A DNA stretch of 64,000 nt from Acetobacter aceti NBRC 14818 (GCF_000193495.2 NZ_AP023410.1:3495501-3559500), one strand, 5' to 3'. Counted from the stretch's first letter, positions 1 through 10,436 are shown. Notes: generated from the sequence alone by a model not told the origin. Program-made: numbers and translations.

Positions 1-84
1 GAGGCTGTCGGCAAGCTGGTAGCTGCCTGTCAGGAAGCGGGCGTGATGCGGGTCGATTTCATTATCGAGGCGCCTCATAACTGA
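1..84 (+). CDS. exbD: ExbD/TolR-type biopolymer transport protein, C-terminal end only
   Basis: The window opens inside a reading frame whose last 27 residues end in the segment VDFIIEAPHN. This resembles the C-terminal periplasmic tail of ExbD-like proteins, in which a short strand follows the helix of the globular domain. A complete exbD follows 117 bp downstream, so this is probably the first of two tandem exbD genes behind an exbB outside the window. ExbD works with ExbB in the inner membrane to power TonB. The assignment rests on a short tail plus context. Confidence 0.6.
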   Translation, partial: EAVGKLVAACQEAGVMRVDFIIEAPHN

Positions 85-201
85 GGCGTCCCCTGAAATG
101 GCCTGTACGTGTCAGGTGTGAATATCGTTTGTTACCAATAAACTGCATTGCCTTGTATGAATGTGCGCGATGCAGGGTTCAGCTGAGAAAGTGATTCTTC
201 C

Positions 202-636
202 ATGGGTATGAATCTGGGTTCCGGAGGCGACGAAGACGAAGGTATCGTCGATATCAACACCACACCGCTGATCGACGTGATGCTGGTTCTCCTGATCATG
301 CTGATCATCACGATTCCGCTTCAGACACAGTCGGTTTCGATGAATCTGCCGCAGGGAGATCCGCCGCCTCCGACAGAGCAGGAAAGCAAGGTCGTAAATG
401 TCGTTATCGACTTTGACAATTCGATCACCTGGAACGGTAATCCCGTCACCAGTGAAGGTGATCTTGTGTCCCTGTTCCAGTCGGCTGCAGCTGAACCCGA
501 TCAGCCGGAAATGCATATTAACCCCAACCGTCTTGCGGATTATAAAACGGTAGCCCATGTTCTTGCCGATGCGCAGCGTCTGGGCATCAGGAAGCTTGGC
601 ATCGTCGGGCAGGACCAGTTTATGGGAGCACAGTAA
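202..636 (+). CDS. exbD: ExbD biopolymer transport protein (second copy)
   Basis: A 144-residue ExbD/TolR family protein, the usual family length. A short cytoplasmic N-terminus with the motif DINTTPLIDVMLVLLIML leads into one transmembrane helix (about residues 23-41). The conserved proton-path aspartate is at residue 25 (TPLID). A periplasmic domain follows and ends in a helix-strand unit (LADAQRLGIRKLGIVG). With ExbB and TonB it would harness proton-motive force for outer-membrane receptors such as the two encoded at 5.7-10.4 kb. It follows another exbD end, and the exported protein at 641 starts 4 bp after its stop, so the three are probably co-transcribed. Paired exbD genes may form heteromeric complexes; this is inference. 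Confidence 0.93.
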   Translation: MGMNLGSGGDEDEGIVDINTTPLIDVMLVLLIMLIITIPLQTQSVSMNLPQGDPPPPTEQESKVVNVVIDFDNSITWNGNPVTSEGDLVSLFQSAAAEPDQPEMHINPNRLADYKTVAHVLADAQRLGIRKLGIVGQDQFMGAQ

Positions 637-640
637 GGTC

Positions 641-1882
641 ATGACATTGCGGTTTATTCGTCTGCCATTCGCAATTCGTGCCCTTTGTCTTGCGCCTCTC
701 TGTTTTACGGCTGTTTCGATCGGTCATGCCGAGGACAATCTCAATCCGGCTGTCGCCAAATCCCTTGAGGCAGCAGGAAATTCTCTTTCCGCCCATAATT
801 ACACTCAGGCCATGCAGGATGTGACGACTGCCGACAGCGTTTCGGGCAAGAGTGATTATGACTCTTATGTGATCGAGCAGATGCGTGGCGCCATTGCGGC
901 GCAGTCGGGTGACCGGGCGGTGATGACGTCGTCCTACGACAAGCTGATTGCTTCTTCGAGAACGCCCCGTGATACCAAGGCGCAGCTGCTTCAGGCCGAA
1001 GCGACCGTGGCCTATACAGCCAAGGATTATCCGGCTGCGGCTGCCGGGTTTGAACGGTATCTGAAAGAGATCGGCCCGAATGCGGATATCGAGAAATATC
1101 TCATTCAGGCTTATTATCTTCAGAAAGATTACGCCAACGCGGCCCGTGTGCAGAAAAAGCTGGTCGACGAGACGCTGAAGGCGAAGAAACTGCCGTCCGA
1201 GAATGAGCTGCTGATGCTGGCGTCCTGCCAGACCCAACTCAAGGATACGGCAGGGCAGATGCACACCTATACGCTGCTGGCCACCTATTATCCGAAGCCG
1301 GATTACTGGGAACAGCTGCTGCATAGCCTTGTCACCAACAACAAATTGCCTCCGGCGCTTCAGCTGGATGTGTATCGGATCCGTCTGGCTGCCGGTAACC
1401 TGAAACAGCCGTCTGATTTTATCGATGCTGCTGAAATCGCCACCCAGATGGGACTGCCCCGCGTGGGACTGGACATCATGTCGCAGGGTTACACGCTTGG
1501 TGTCCTGGGGCAGGGTGCCGGTGCCGACCGTCAGGTAAAGCTGCGTAACTTCATCAGCGCGGCAGCGGACAAGAAGCAGGCGTCGCTTGCAACGGACGAA
1601 GCGACTGCCGCGAAGGCGAAGACTGGCGATCAGCTTCTGTTCGTGGGTTATAATTACGTCTCGTTCGGTCAGGCCGATAAGGGACTGTCCCTTATGAAAC
1701 AGGCGATCGAAAAAGGTGTGGCTGACGTTGGTATGGCTCGGCTGAGACTGGGTGAAGCCCAGATGGACGCTGGTCAGACAGCTAACGCCATCGCGACTTT
1801 CCAGACGGTTGAAGGAGATAGTGCGGCGCATGATATCGCACAGCTCTGGATACTGAAGCTGAAAAGCGCCTCGAGTAAATAA
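641..1882 (+). CDS. Exported TPR-like protein of the exb cluster
   Basis: A 413-residue protein with an N-terminal signal peptide (hydrophobic core LCLAPLCFTAVSIGHA, probable cleavage before EDN). The rest is predicted helical, with degenerate tetratricopeptide-like units (for example the segments around YPAAAAGFERYL, KDYANAARVQKKL and QADKGLSLMKQAIE). ATG 641 was chosen because it lies just after the exbD stop and directly precedes the signal peptide; the frame stays open upstream inside exbD. Its position directly behind tandem exbD suggests a periplasmic accessory or scaffold of the TonB-ExbB-ExbD machine. No catalytic motif is visible and the function is unknown. Confidence 0.8.
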   Translation: MTLRFIRLPFAIRALCLAPLCFTAVSIGHAEDNLNPAVAKSLEAAGNSLSAHNYTQAMQDVTTADSVSGKSDYDSYVIEQMRGAIAAQSGDRAVMTSSYDKLIASSRTPRDTKAQLLQAEATVAYTAKDYPAAAAGFERYLKEIGPNADIEKYLIQAYYLQKDYANAARVQKKLVDETLKAKKLPSENELLMLASCQTQLKDTAGQMHTYTLLATYYPKPDYWEQLLHSLVTNNKLPPALQLDVYRIRLAAGNLKQPSDFIDAAEIATQMGLPRVGLDIMSQGYTLGVLGQGAGADRQVKLRNFISAAADKKQASLATDEATAAKAKTGDQLLFVGYNYVSFGQADKGLSLMKQAIEKGVADVGMARLRLGEAQMDAGQTANAIATFQTVEGDSAAHDIAQLWILKLKSASSK

Positions 1883-2159
1883 ACACAATACAGCGGCCCG
1901 TCGTCTTCGTCCGTTCATTGGAGGATACGAATGAGGCCGCTGTTCTTTCGAACTTTGATCAACAGTTTGGGCACCTCATCTCATATTCTGAGCCAAAACT
2001 GTCGCTGTAAGATTTCCGCTTTCTGGAAGTGCTCACCGCCAGCAGAGAGAAACCTCTCCCCACACGTCGAAAAATTACGCAGACATTCCATAAGACTGTT
2101 TCCAGTGTCATGATGCTTCAGCCTCAGTGAGAAGAGGCGGATCAGACAGGAAGCACTCA

Positions 2160-3548
2160 ATGCCCGCACCGATGGACGCTCTGCAAAAGGTCGATGACAA
2201 TCTGGAAGCAGGGCTGACGCGTCTTTTCGCGCTCCTGCGTATTCCGAGCATCTCGACGCAGACGTCTCACGCGAAAGACTGCCGTGCCGCAGCCGAGTGG
2301 CTGAAAGCAGAGCTGTCTTCGTTGGGCTTTGCCACCACCATCCATGAAACACCCGGTCACCCTATTGTCGTGGCGCGCCGCGAAGGGCCAGCAGGCGCGC
2401 CGCACGTTTTGTTTTACGGACATTACGATGTGCAGCCGGTCGATCCGGTCTCGCTCTGGAAGAGTGATCCTTTCGATCCGCAGCTTGTGACCAATCCCGA
2501 TGGGACAAAAGAAATTCGCGCTCGTGGAGCCGCAGATGACAAGGGACAAGTGATGACCTTTGTCGAAGCCTGCCGTGCCCTGATTGAAAGCAATGGGGAA
2601 TTGCCCGTCGGGGTGACGATTGTGATTGAAGGCGAGGAAGAGTCGGGAGGTGAAAACCTTCTGCCTTTCCTCAAGGCGCACAGCGAAGAACTGAAGGCCG
2701 ATCTTGCCCTGATCTGCGACACCGGCATGCTGGACGCAAAAACACCCGCCATCACCACGATGTTGCGCGGCATGGTCGGTGAGGAAGTCACGATCATTGC
2801 TGCGGATCGTGACCTTCATTCGGGCATGTTCGGAAACGCCGCCCGCAACCCGATTCAGGTGCTCTGCGACATCATCTCTGCCTTGCGCGACGGCGCGACA
2901 GGCCGGATTACGCTGAACGGTTTTTACGATGGTGTGCCGGAGCTTCCGGACAGCGTGCGCGAGCAATGGCGCGAGATCGGTCCGACAGATGAAGACAGTC
3001 TCGGCGCTGTCGGGCTCCGTTGGCCAGCGGGCGAGCAGGGATATTCCGCGCTGGAACAGACATGGTGCCGGCCTAGCTGTGAAATCAACGGGATTTCCGG
3101 AGGCTATGAGGAGGATGGTTTCAAGACTGTTCTGCCTGCCCGTGCGATGGCCAAGATTTCCTTTCGCCTTGTGGGCGAGCAGGATCCCGAAGCCATTCGT
3201 GCCAGTTTCCGTGCACACGTCAGGGCGCGAGTGCCGTCTGACTGCACGGTCGAATTCAAGCCGCACGGAGGTTCCCGCGCCAGTGTCGTGCCCTCTGACA
3301 TGCTGCAACTTGCCAGCGCATTGACTGCGCTCACCGAGGAATGGGGGACGCAGGCCACTGTCATCGGTTGCGGTGGGTCGATCCCCGTTGTTGGTGAAGT
3401 CAAGGAAGCGCTTGGTCTTGATACGCTTCTGATCGGCTTTGGTCTGGATGACGACCGCATCCATTCCCCGAACGAGAAATACAGCCTGACATCTTTTCAC
3501 AAAGGCACCCGTTCATGGGTGCGCGTTCTGATGGCGCTCGCACAATGA
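2160..3548 (+). CDS. M20 family dipeptidase / metallopeptidase
   Basis: A 462-residue cytosolic zinc peptidase of the M20/M25/M40 family. The metal and catalytic motifs appear in order: GHYDVQ (about residue 87), GAADDKGQ with the bridging Asp, EGEEESGG with the general-base Glu and a metal Glu, CDTG, the dimerisation-domain [15 protein letters not shown], and the terminal metal His in IHSPNEKY. Overall it resembles the CPG2/CNDP-like dipeptidases. Start ATG 2160 follows a good Shine-Dalgarno sequence (aggaagc). The stop overlaps the pdxA start (ATGA), so the two are translationally coupled although the peptidase has no obvious part in vitamin B6 synthesis. The substrate cannot be read from the sequence. 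Confidence 0.92.
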   Translation: MPAPMDALQKVDDNLEAGLTRLFALLRIPSISTQTSHAKDCRAAAEWLKAELSSLGFATTIHETPGHPIVVARREGPAGAPHVLFYGHYDVQPVDPVSLWKSDPFDPQLVTNPDGTKEIRARGAADDKGQVMTFVEACRALIESNGELPVGVTIVIEGEEESGGENLLPFLKAHSEELKADLALICDTGMLDAKTPAITTMLRGMVGEEVTIIAADRDLHSGMFGNAARNPIQVLCDIISALRDGATGRITLNGFYDGVPELPDSVREQWREIGPTDEDSLGAVGLRWPAGEQGYSALEQTWCRPSCEINGISGGYEEDGFKTVLPARAMAKISFRLVGEQDPEAIRASFRAHVRARVPSDCTVEFKPHGGSRASVVPSDMLQLASALTALTEEWGTQATVIGCGGSIPVVGEVKEALGLDTLLIGFGLDDDRIHSPNEKYSLTSFHKGTRSWVRVLMALAQ

Positions 3549-4543
3549 CCCGCCTGCCTCTCGCTCTGACAATGGGCGATCCCGCCGGTATCGGCCCCGA
3601 GATCACTGCCGGGGCCTGGCGAGCCTTGCGGGAGGGGGGGACAGTTTTCGCATGGCTTGGTGATCCGGCATGTCTGCCTGCTTCACTGCCTGTGAAAGAG
3701 ATAGAAACCATTGAGCAGGCGGCATCTGTTTTCAGCAATGCTCTTCCGGTTCTCCCACTCAGTCTGTCCGCTCCGGTCCGAGCTGGCGTGCCTGATTCAG
3801 CCAACGCCCAGACGGTGATCGACAGCATTGCCCGCGCTGTTGGACTGGCGAAAGCGGGTGTGGCAGGCGGCGTTATCACCAACCCCATCAGCAAGGCCGT
3901 GCTGCGGCGTGGCGGCTTTCCTCATCCCGGTCACACGGAATTTCTTGCCGAGCTCTGCCACGTTCCGGGCCGTGAAGTCATGATGTTGGCCAGCCCCATG
4001 CTGCGTGTGGTGCCGGTGACAATCCATGTTTCTCTGCGGGAAGCGCTCGATACGCTGAGTGAAGACATGATTGTCGAGACCGGCCTGACGACTGCCCTTG
4101 CCCTGAAACAGGATTTTGGTTTTGACCGGCCGCGTCTTGCTGTTGCGGGATTGAACCCTCATGCCGGGGAGGACGGGATGATGGGACGGGAAGAGATCGA
4201 CATGATTATCCCGGCAATCGAACGTCTTCGTGCGAAAGGCATTGATGTTACGGGACCGATGCCGCCCGACACGATGTTCACTGAAAGCGCCCGGCAGAAA
4301 TATGACGCTGCTCTCTGCATGTATCACGATCAGGCGCTGATCCCCATCAAGACGCTCGATATGGCGCATGGGGTGAATGTCACGCTCGGGCTCCCCATTG
4401 TCCGCACGTCGCCGGATCATGGCACGGCGTTCGATATTGCAGGGAAAGAGATTGCCGAAGCGACCAGTCTTGTCGCGGCGCTGCGTCTCGCCAGTGTTCT
4501 GTCTGAAAATCGTCTGAACCACAAAGAAGGATTGCCCTCATGA
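3545..4543 (+). CDS. pdxA: 4-hydroxythreonine-4-phosphate dehydrogenase
   Basis: A 332-residue PdxA. It oxidises 4-phosphohydroxy-L-threonine with NAD(P); the product decarboxylates to 3-amino-2-oxopropyl phosphate, the substrate that PdxJ joins to DXP. Signature segments are [12 protein letters not shown] at the N-terminus, the metal-binding histidine region [28 protein letters not shown], and [11 protein letters not shown] near the C-terminus. Start ATG 3545 overlaps the preceding stop and gives the family N-terminus. The gene overlaps pdxJ by ATGA, so both steps of the DXP-dependent vitamin B6 pathway are coupled. Confidence 0.97.
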   Translation: MTRLPLALTMGDPAGIGPEITAGAWRALREGGTVFAWLGDPACLPASLPVKEIETIEQAASVFSNALPVLPLSLSAPVRAGVPDSANAQTVIDSIARAVGLAKAGVAGGVITNPISKAVLRRGGFPHPGHTEFLAELCHVPGREVMMLASPMLRVVPVTIHVSLREALDTLSEDMIVETGLTTALALKQDFGFDRPRLAVAGLNPHAGEDGMMGREEIDMIIPAIERLRAKGIDVTGPMPPDTMFTESARQKYDAALCMYHDQALIPIKTLDMAHGVNVTLGLPIVRTSPDHGTAFDIAGKEIAEATSLVAALRLASVLSENRLNHKEGLPS

Positions 4544-5271
4544 CCCAGCGTCAGCGCCTTGGTGTGAATATCGATCATGTCGCCACCATTCGCAATGCGC
4601 GTGGGGGCACGCATCCTGACCCGGTCGAAGCTGCTCTGCTCGCCGTGAAAGCGGGTGCGGACGGGATTACCGCGCATCTGCGGGAAGACAGGCGGCATAT
4701 TCGTGATGAGGATCTGATCCGCCTCAGCAATACCCTGCGTGCGCCGCTGAACATGGAAATGGCGGCGACGGAAGAAATGGTGGCGCTTGCCTGCAAACTG
4801 AAACCGAATGCCTGCTGTATCGTGCCGGAACGTCGGGAGGAAGTGACCACTGAGGGCGGTCTGGATGTCGCTGGTCAGATGGAAACTCTTTCTCCGATGA
4901 TCAGAAAACTTCGGGAAAGCGGCATTCGGGTTTCCCTGTTTGTCGATCCCGATCCGGAGCAGATTGCGGCTTCCGCCGCCGTGGGTGCTGCCGTGGTTGA
5001 ATTGCATACTGGTGCTTATGCGCACGGGAAGGACGGAGAACTGGCTCGACTAAAAGCTGCGGCGAGGCAGGCGGCGGGTCTGGAGCTGGAAGTGCATGCG
5101 GGACACGGTCTCAGCTTCGGCAATGTCGCGCCGGTGGCGGCCATTCCGGAAATCGTTGAGCTGAATATCGGACATTTCCTGATTGGACAGGCAATTTTTG
5201 ATGGTCTACCAGCCGTGGTGCAGGAAATGCGTCGGCTCATGGACGCGGCCCGCGCCAATCTGAGCGTCTGA
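4540..5271 (+). CDS. pdxJ: Pyridoxine 5'-phosphate synthase
   Basis: A 243-residue PdxJ, a TIM-barrel enzyme that condenses 3-amino-2-oxopropyl phosphate with 1-deoxy-D-xylulose 5-phosphate. Family motifs are [17 protein letters not shown] at the N-terminus, [44 protein letters not shown], and the C-terminal phosphate-binding segment [15 protein letters not shown]. It overlaps pdxA by 4 bp. Its co-substrate DXP is made by Dxs, encoded at 35.5-37.5 kb in the same window. Confidence 0.98.
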   Translation: MTQRQRLGVNIDHVATIRNARGGTHPDPVEAALLAVKAGADGITAHLREDRRHIRDEDLIRLSNTLRAPLNMEMAATEEMVALACKLKPNACCIVPERREEVTTEGGLDVAGQMETLSPMIRKLRESGIRVSLFVDPDPEQIAASAAVGAAVVELHTGAYAHGKDGELARLKAAARQAAGLELEVHAGHGLSFGNVAPVAAIPEIVELNIGHFLIGQAIFDGLPAVVQEMRRLMDAARANLSV

Positions 5272-5364
5272 CGGCATCCAGAACTGTGACGTGTGTGCCA
5301 CAGTCTGTGTCCCGATCTCACAGCCGTGATTGACTCGTCGTAAACGGCCTGTAAACCACGTCCC

Positions 5365-5576
5365 CATGATGGTTCCCATATGGTGCGTGCAGGTCACGTC
5401 CACGGGATGAAAAGGGAACCGGGTGCGGTGGTTCATTCACCTATGCCCGGACTGCCCCCGCAACTGTAAGCGGTCAGGATGTCCATCCGGCGTTCACGCC
5501 GGCCCACTGGAGGGTTTGTCTCCGGGAAGGGAGTGTCATCCTTGTCACAGCCGCAAGTCAGGAGACCTGCCATCAT
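5365..5576 (+). promoter_or_regulatory. Cobalamin (B12) riboswitch upstream of btuB
   Basis: Conserved elements of the cobalamin aptamer appear in order. A 7-bp stem pairs ggttccc (5371-5377) with gggaacc (5414-5420). The core gactgcccccgcaactgtaa lies around 5450-5470. A GC hairpin follows (ccggcgttcacgccgg), then the cactgg segment. The B12 box gccgcaagtcaggagacctg lies around 5550-5569. The element sits about 120 bp before btuB. By family knowledge, adenosylcobalamin binding should lower btuB expression; whether it acts on transcription or ribosome access is not clear. Confidence 0.95.
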
Positions 5577-5693
5577 ACCGGATGTTGCGGACGAGACGTG
5601 TCGGACGGGGTGATCTGACAGGTTGGCAAGGCTACGTGAAAGCGTGGACGACCTTTTGCTCGTGGCAACGCAGACAACCACGAGCCAACCACA

Positions 5694-7817
5694 ATGCCCT
5701 TTCGCGCCCTCCTGTTAACCGGTGCCTCGTTTTTTTCCACGCTTCTGGTCACGGCAACAGCGCAAGCTGCTGAGACCGTTGTAAACACGAAGAAAACCGC
5801 TGTCCCTCCAGTCGTCCGGAATGCTGACGTCCCGACAGTCCGCGCCATCCTCTCTGAACACACCGATACCTGGCCTGAAACCATTACTGTGAGCGCCGCC
5901 CGTCGACCGATCAAGGCGGATGAAATCGGCACGGCCATGACCATCATTACCGAGCAGCAGATTCAGACCCAGCAACGGCGCACCCTGTCAGATACGCTCG
6001 CACGGCAACCGGGCCTGAATGTGGTCCGTACCGGAGGCATGGGCGGCACGACAGCCATCTACATGCGCGGCACCAATTCCAACGAGGTGAAGGTTCGCCT
6101 CGACGGAATGGACGTGAATGACGGCAGCAGCGCGTCCGGCGCGTTTGATCCGGCACAGTTCATGGCGGACGGGATGGGACGGATCGAGATTCTGCGCGGT
6201 CCGCAGAGTGGTCTTTATGGCGCGGACGCCATGGCGGGCGTGATCGACATGACTACGGCGAAAGGGCAGGGGCGCATCAAGCCTTTCGTGCGCGTGGAAG
6301 GTGGCTCCTACGGCACGTTCAATCAGGCTTTTGGCGCCCGTGGGAGCCTTGATCGCTTCCACTATAATTTCGAACTGTCGCACTACAGACAGGTCGGTTT
6401 CCACGCGATCCCGCGGTATATCGAACGTTATATCAGCAGCTTTTCGAACGTGACGAAAGAGCAGCGCGAACGCGGAAATACCTACGATAACCGTAGCGCG
6501 AATGTCCGTATGGACTATGATGTGACGGATAATTTCGATCTCGGTCTCACATCGCGTCTCATGCAGAGCAATTACCGTTCGTATGGTTCTTACGATATGA
6601 TGGATGAAGCCTATGGCGACGCCCAGCATGAACGTGAGCGGACAATCCAGAATGAGGCGATTGTCCGTGGCACGGCGCATCTGCGCTCATGGGGGGGATT
6701 GTTCGATCAGGTGATCGGGCTTGGTTACATGACCAACTGGCGGAATTTTGCCTATACCGGCACGGGTGAAGATGGAGGTGCACGTCTCTATGACCCGAAC
6801 TACTATCGTTCATCCCGTCTGAAGATTGACTGGCACGGCACGCTGGATCTCAAGAAATACGGCTCACTGCTTGTGGGAGCTGAACATTTCCACGAGACTT
6901 ATTACAGCAACCAGAGCGACAGCACGGGAACGAATGATGCGCCTTACAGTGCCCGCGCCAACATGGATACAACAGCAGGCTACGGTCAGTATCAGGGCAA
7001 CTGGAATCAGATCCTCTACGGTGCGGCCAACGTCCGTTATGATTCAAACTCGCGCTACGGGCATTATGTGACATGGCGTGTGGCGCCCGCCATCCACATT
7101 CCCGGCACCGGGACTGTCATCAAGGCGAGTGCGGGTAGCGGTTTCCACGGCCCATCGCTCTATCAGCTTTTTGGAAAGTTGAACGGCAGCTATTACAACT
7201 ATCAGGGAAATCAGAAGCTGAGGGCTGAACGTCTGATCGGTTACGATGTGACTGTTGAGCAGAAGCTGGCACATGATCGAGTGCATTTTGGCGCGACCTG
7301 GTATGAAAACCATGTGCGTAACCTGATCCAGTCCTCAATGACCTATTCCAATTACAGCACGACATATTCCTATGCGAACGTGGATCGCGCCCGCATGTTC
7401 GGTGTCGAAGCATTCCTGAACTGGAAAGCTCTGGACAATCTCGAATTCAATCTCAACTACACCTGGACGCACGCACGCGACGCGACGGATGACCAGCCGC
7501 TCCAGCGTCGCCCGCAGCATAAGTTCAACTTCAACACGACATGGAAGCCGATCAAGGATCTCACCCTGTCCGGCAATATTCTCTATGTCAGCGGCTGGCG
7601 CGATTATCCGGTCTACGCGGCGAGTGGCAGCTATTGCGAGATATGTGCCAAGGGGCATGGATATTTCACCATTGACGTAGCGGCGAACTACCAGATCAAC
7701 CGTTTCCTGTCGGTCTTTGCCCGGGCTGATAATCTGCTGAACCGTCAGTTCGAGAACCCGGTCGGTTATCTACAGCAGGGACGCGCCGGTTACGGTGGAT
7801 TTACGCTGAGCTACTGA
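5694..7817 (+). CDS. btuB: TonB-dependent vitamin B12 receptor
   Basis: A 707-residue outer-membrane TonB-dependent receptor. It has a signal peptide ending near ATAQAAE, a TonB-box-like strand (PETITVSAARR), a plug domain (IQTQQRRTLSDTLARQPG to GLYGADAMAGVIDM), and a 22-strand-type barrel closing on the aromatic terminus GGFTLSY. The BtuB assignment rests on the cobalamin riboswitch in its leader plus the BtuB-like plug; alone it could be read as another vitamin or siderophore receptor. It would import corrinoids across the outer membrane using TonB-ExbBD energy. The transcript probably ends at the hairpin 7834-7866. Confidence 0.92.
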   Translation: MPFRALLLTGASFFSTLLVTATAQAAETVVNTKKTAVPPVVRNADVPTVRAILSEHTDTWPETITVSAARRPIKADEIGTAMTIITEQQIQTQQRRTLSDTLARQPGLNVVRTGGMGGTTAIYMRGTNSNEVKVRLDGMDVNDGSSASGAFDPAQFMADGMGRIEILRGPQSGLYGADAMAGVIDMTTAKGQGRIKPFVRVEGGSYGTFNQAFGARGSLDRFHYNFELSHYRQVGFHAIPRYIERYISSFSNVTKEQRERGNTYDNRSANVRMDYDVTDNFDLGLTSRLMQSNYRSYGSYDMMDEAYGDAQHERERTIQNEAIVRGTAHLRSWGGLFDQVIGLGYMTNWRNFAYTGTGEDGGARLYDPNYYRSSRLKIDWHGTLDLKKYGSLLVGAEHFHETYYSNQSDSTGTNDAPYSARANMDTTAGYGQYQGNWNQILYGAANVRYDSNSRYGHYVTWRVAPAIHIPGTGTVIKASAGSGFHGPSLYQLFGKLNGSYYNYQGNQKLRAERLIGYDVTVEQKLAHDRVHFGATWYENHVRNLIQSSMTYSNYSTTYSYANVDRARMFGVEAFLNWKALDNLEFNLNYTWTHARDATDDQPLQRRPQHKFNFNTTWKPIKDLTLSGNILYVSGWRDYPVYAASGSYCEICAKGHGYFTIDVAANYQINRFLSVFARADNLLNRQFENPVGYLQQGRAGYGGFTLSY

Positions 7818-7833
7818 AGCATTTTCCTAAATA

Positions 7834-7866
7834 CATGTCACACAGGCTGTTTTCCTGTGTGACATG
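7834..7866. terminator. Hairpin between convergent receptor genes
   Basis: A perfect 13-bp inverted repeat (catgtcacacagg and its complement) with a 7-nt loop. It lies 17 bp after the btuB stop and 5 bp from the stop of the opposite receptor gene, so it can serve both transcripts. A T-tract is poor on both sides. Confidence 0.7.
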
Positions 7867-7871
7867 CGTCT

Positions 7872-10436
7872 TCAGAGCGACAGATCAGCGCGCAGATAAT
7901 AAAAGCCGCCATTCATGCCAAGCTGTGATGTGCTCATGTAATATTGCGGCACACCGAGATAGCGATTGCCGTCAGGCACGCGGCTTGGGCGTTTGTCGAA
8001 GAGATTGTTGCCGCCAATTGTGAACGAGAGCTTCGGCATGACGTGATAGGTCACTTCGAGATTTGTCACGAATTTCGGCGAGTTTCGGAAGGGCAGAAAA
8101 TCCGTGCTCGAAAGCGCGCTGGAGTTCGTAGCCCCTGTGTAATAGGTCAGTTCCGACGTCGTCTGGCCCCAGCGGATTTCATGGAGACCGATAGTCAGCT
8201 TGCCGTCACCACTGTTATACCGACCTCCCCAGATCATCTTGCTGCGTGGATAGCCTGTGGTGATGTAGGCGATGGACTGCGCTGTCAGGAGGTTATTCCC
8301 CTGTGCATCGGTGCCCTGATGGGTCAGGCGCGTGCGGTTGAGGTTGATGCCGACATCCCAGTCAATACGGCCGTAATCGCCCAGACTGGTCGGATAGGTG
8401 GCCGTGATGTCGAGGCCCTGCGTGCGCGTGCTGGCGACGTTGGCAAACCAGTGGGTGGAAAGGGAGGCTGAACTCCAGCTTGCGGCTTCGGAGGGTAACT
8501 GGAAGCCGTTGGCGTTGAGCGCGGAAATGGCCTGATCACCATAGACGTTCCCGCCCGGCAGGATCTGGTCACGCAGATTGATCTGATAGACGTCCGCTGT
8601 GATGTGAAGTTTCTTGACGGGTTCAATGATGATGCCACCCGTCGCGCTGGTTGAACGCTCCGGCTTGAGGGATGTGGCTCCATTTGCCAGAGCGCCCGGT
8701 GAGTTCGCACCGATGATGCCGCGTGCGGCTGTCGGAGAGAGCGCGACGGAGCTGTAATATTCCTGAGCAAGCGTCGGGGCGTGGAAACCGTTCGAAATGG
8801 TGCCACGGAAACCAAGCCAGGGGAGTGGGTCGTAACGGAGCGCCGCCTTGCCGGTCTCGGTGTCGGAGACATCCGTATAATGCTCGTAACGGCCCGCCAG
8901 ATCGAGTTGCAGATTTTTGGCCAGATGCGTAGCCACGTCGATATAACCACCGACGACATCACGGCTGAAATGGCCTGCATTCTGGTAGGTGGTGCCGGAG
9001 AGGGCGTCCGACCCGGAGCCGTAAGTTGAAGCGACTGATCCGGTGCCGATGGCGTAACTTTCATAGCGATAGGTTGCGCCGCCTGCCACGTTGATAGCGT
9101 GGGGCCAGCCGTCAATGTGAAAAGACTTGCTCAGATCGAACGTATTGCTCCACATCTCGTTGTTGTAGCCCTGTACCATAAAAGCAGTCGGCGTCTGTCC
9201 CGTGGCTGCTGCCAGAGAGTAGTTGGCCGAGTTTTTCAGCCCGATATCGTTGTAGTCACGGCCATAGACGGACGAGAGATCCCAGTGCCAGTGATCGACG
9301 TCACCTTTCAGGCCCGCTGTAACTTCCCAGTCATTTTCTTCAAGTGTTTCCAGCGGTGAGTAGCCGTTGGGATAAATCGCTGCATAAGCAGGATATTTCG
9401 CCAGAGAGGAGGCTGTCCGGTAGTTCTGGTAACTCTCGGCATGACGATGCGCGTATGTGGCGACGGCATAGGCTTCGATGAAGTCGGTCAGGTGGTAGCC
9501 AGCGGTGATGGAGACGCTTTCGCGGGTCTGTTCGGGTTGGCCAAGAAGTTTGTTGATCTTGGACTGCGTGCGCAGGTCATCGGCGCTCCGATAGGTATGA
9601 TCCTGATGCAGGAAATCGCCACTGACATGCACATAACCGCGTGATCCGAGTTGCGCGCCGCCATCAAGGTAAATGCCCTGCTGGAACCCGTCACCGGAGG
9701 CTGTGATCCCCGATATGGAGCGGGCGTGAAAACCGTGATCGGTTTTCTTCAGAATGATGTTGACCACACCTGCGACGGCATCAGAACCATACTGGGCCGA
9801 GGCACCGTCTCGCAGAATTTCAACATGATCGATGGCGGCCATCGGGATCATGTCGATATCGACGGGTGTCGCACCCTGTTGAGGGCCGGGGTCAGCATAA
9901 ATATTGGCTGTGGTGTGGCGGCGTTTTCCGTCAACGAGCACGAGCGTTTCGTTGGGACTCAAACCGCGAAGACTGAAGGAGTCCGTCAGTGCGCCGCTGT
10001 CGAACCCACCCGTCGGCATGGTCAGAGACGGCACAAGCTGGGTGAGGGCCTCTCTCAGATCCGGCATGCCGGTTTCGGCAAGCTGTCGGGAGGTGACAAT
10101 ATCGATGGGCGAGACACTGTCGCGGGCCTTTTTTCCCGTCTCACGTGTGCCGGTCACGATGACCGTCTCACCGCTGTCAGCTGCCTTTACTGCGGTGATT
10201 GGGGCTTTCTGTGACGGCGCTGAGAGAGCCGCAGACTGCCTGTTGCTTGCGAGAGGATGAGTGGCGGACGGTTTCCGTTTTGTCGTTTTGGTTGTGACCG
10301 TTGAGGACGAAGCGGAGGGCGCTGCATTCGCCTGAGTTGAGGCTGCGTCTGTCAGGATGAACGTGCTGGCAAGCAATCCCATGGTTTTGAAATTGAAATG
10401 CAAAAATCCATAGGGTCGTTTCAGGTCAAAAGTCAT
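7872..10436 (-). CDS. TonB-dependent outer-membrane receptor, substrate unknown
   Basis: An 854-residue TonB-dependent receptor. The N-terminus carries a signal-like hydrophobic stretch and a long Ser/Thr/Lys-rich linker, then the TonB box ETVIVTGTR, a plug (SPIDIVTSRQLAETG to SAQYGSDAVAGVVNIILKK), and a large barrel with the late segment NNLFDKRPSRVPDGN and end YLRADLSL. ATG 10436 was chosen because the frame upstream of it (to 10496) lies within the predicted promoter leader. No riboswitch or Fur-like box was recognised. A sigma70-like promoter with an overlapping dyad lies 83-111 bp upstream. The ligand (ferric siderophore, carbohydrate or other) cannot be told. Confidence 0.9.
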   Translation of the reverse strand: MTFDLKRPYGFLHFNFKTMGLLASTFILTDAASTQANAAPSASSSTVTTKTTKRKPSATHPLASNRQSAALSAPSQKAPITAVKAADSGETVIVTGTRETGKKARDSVSPIDIVTSRQLAETGMPDLREALTQLVPSLTMPTGGFDSGALTDSFSLRGLSPNETLVLVDGKRRHTTANIYADPGPQQGATPVDIDMIPMAAIDHVEILRDGASAQYGSDAVAGVVNIILKKTDHGFHARSISGITASGDGFQQGIYLDGGAQLGSRGYVHVSGDFLHQDHTYRSADDLRTQSKINKLLGQPEQTRESVSITAGYHLTDFIEAYAVATYAHRHAESYQNYRTASSLAKYPAYAAIYPNGYSPLETLEENDWEVTAGLKGDVDHWHWDLSSVYGRDYNDIGLKNSANYSLAAATGQTPTAFMVQGYNNEMWSNTFDLSKSFHIDGWPHAINVAGGATYRYESYAIGTGSVASTYGSGSDALSGTTYQNAGHFSRDVVGGYIDVATHLAKNLQLDLAGRYEHYTDVSDTETGKAALRYDPLPWLGFRGTISNGFHAPTLAQEYYSSVALSPTAARGIIGANSPGALANGATSLKPERSTSATGGIIIEPVKKLHITADVYQINLRDQILPGGNVYGDQAISALNANGFQLPSEAASWSSASLSTHWFANVASTRTQGLDITATYPTSLGDYGRIDWDVGINLNRTRLTHQGTDAQGNNLLTAQSIAYITTGYPRSKMIWGGRYNSGDGKLTIGLHEIRWGQTTSELTYYTGATNSSALSSTDFLPFRNSPKFVTNLEVTYHVMPKLSFTIGGNNLFDKRPSRVPDGNRYLGVPQYYMSTSQLGMNGGFYYLRADLSL

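Noticed and set aside
1931..2113. 60-codon open frame between the exb cluster and the peptidase gene
   Set aside because: No ribosome site and no protein-like composition.
2157..3500. 447-codon open frame antisense to the M20 peptidase
   Set aside because: Shadow; the plus-strand frame carries all M20 metal motifs.
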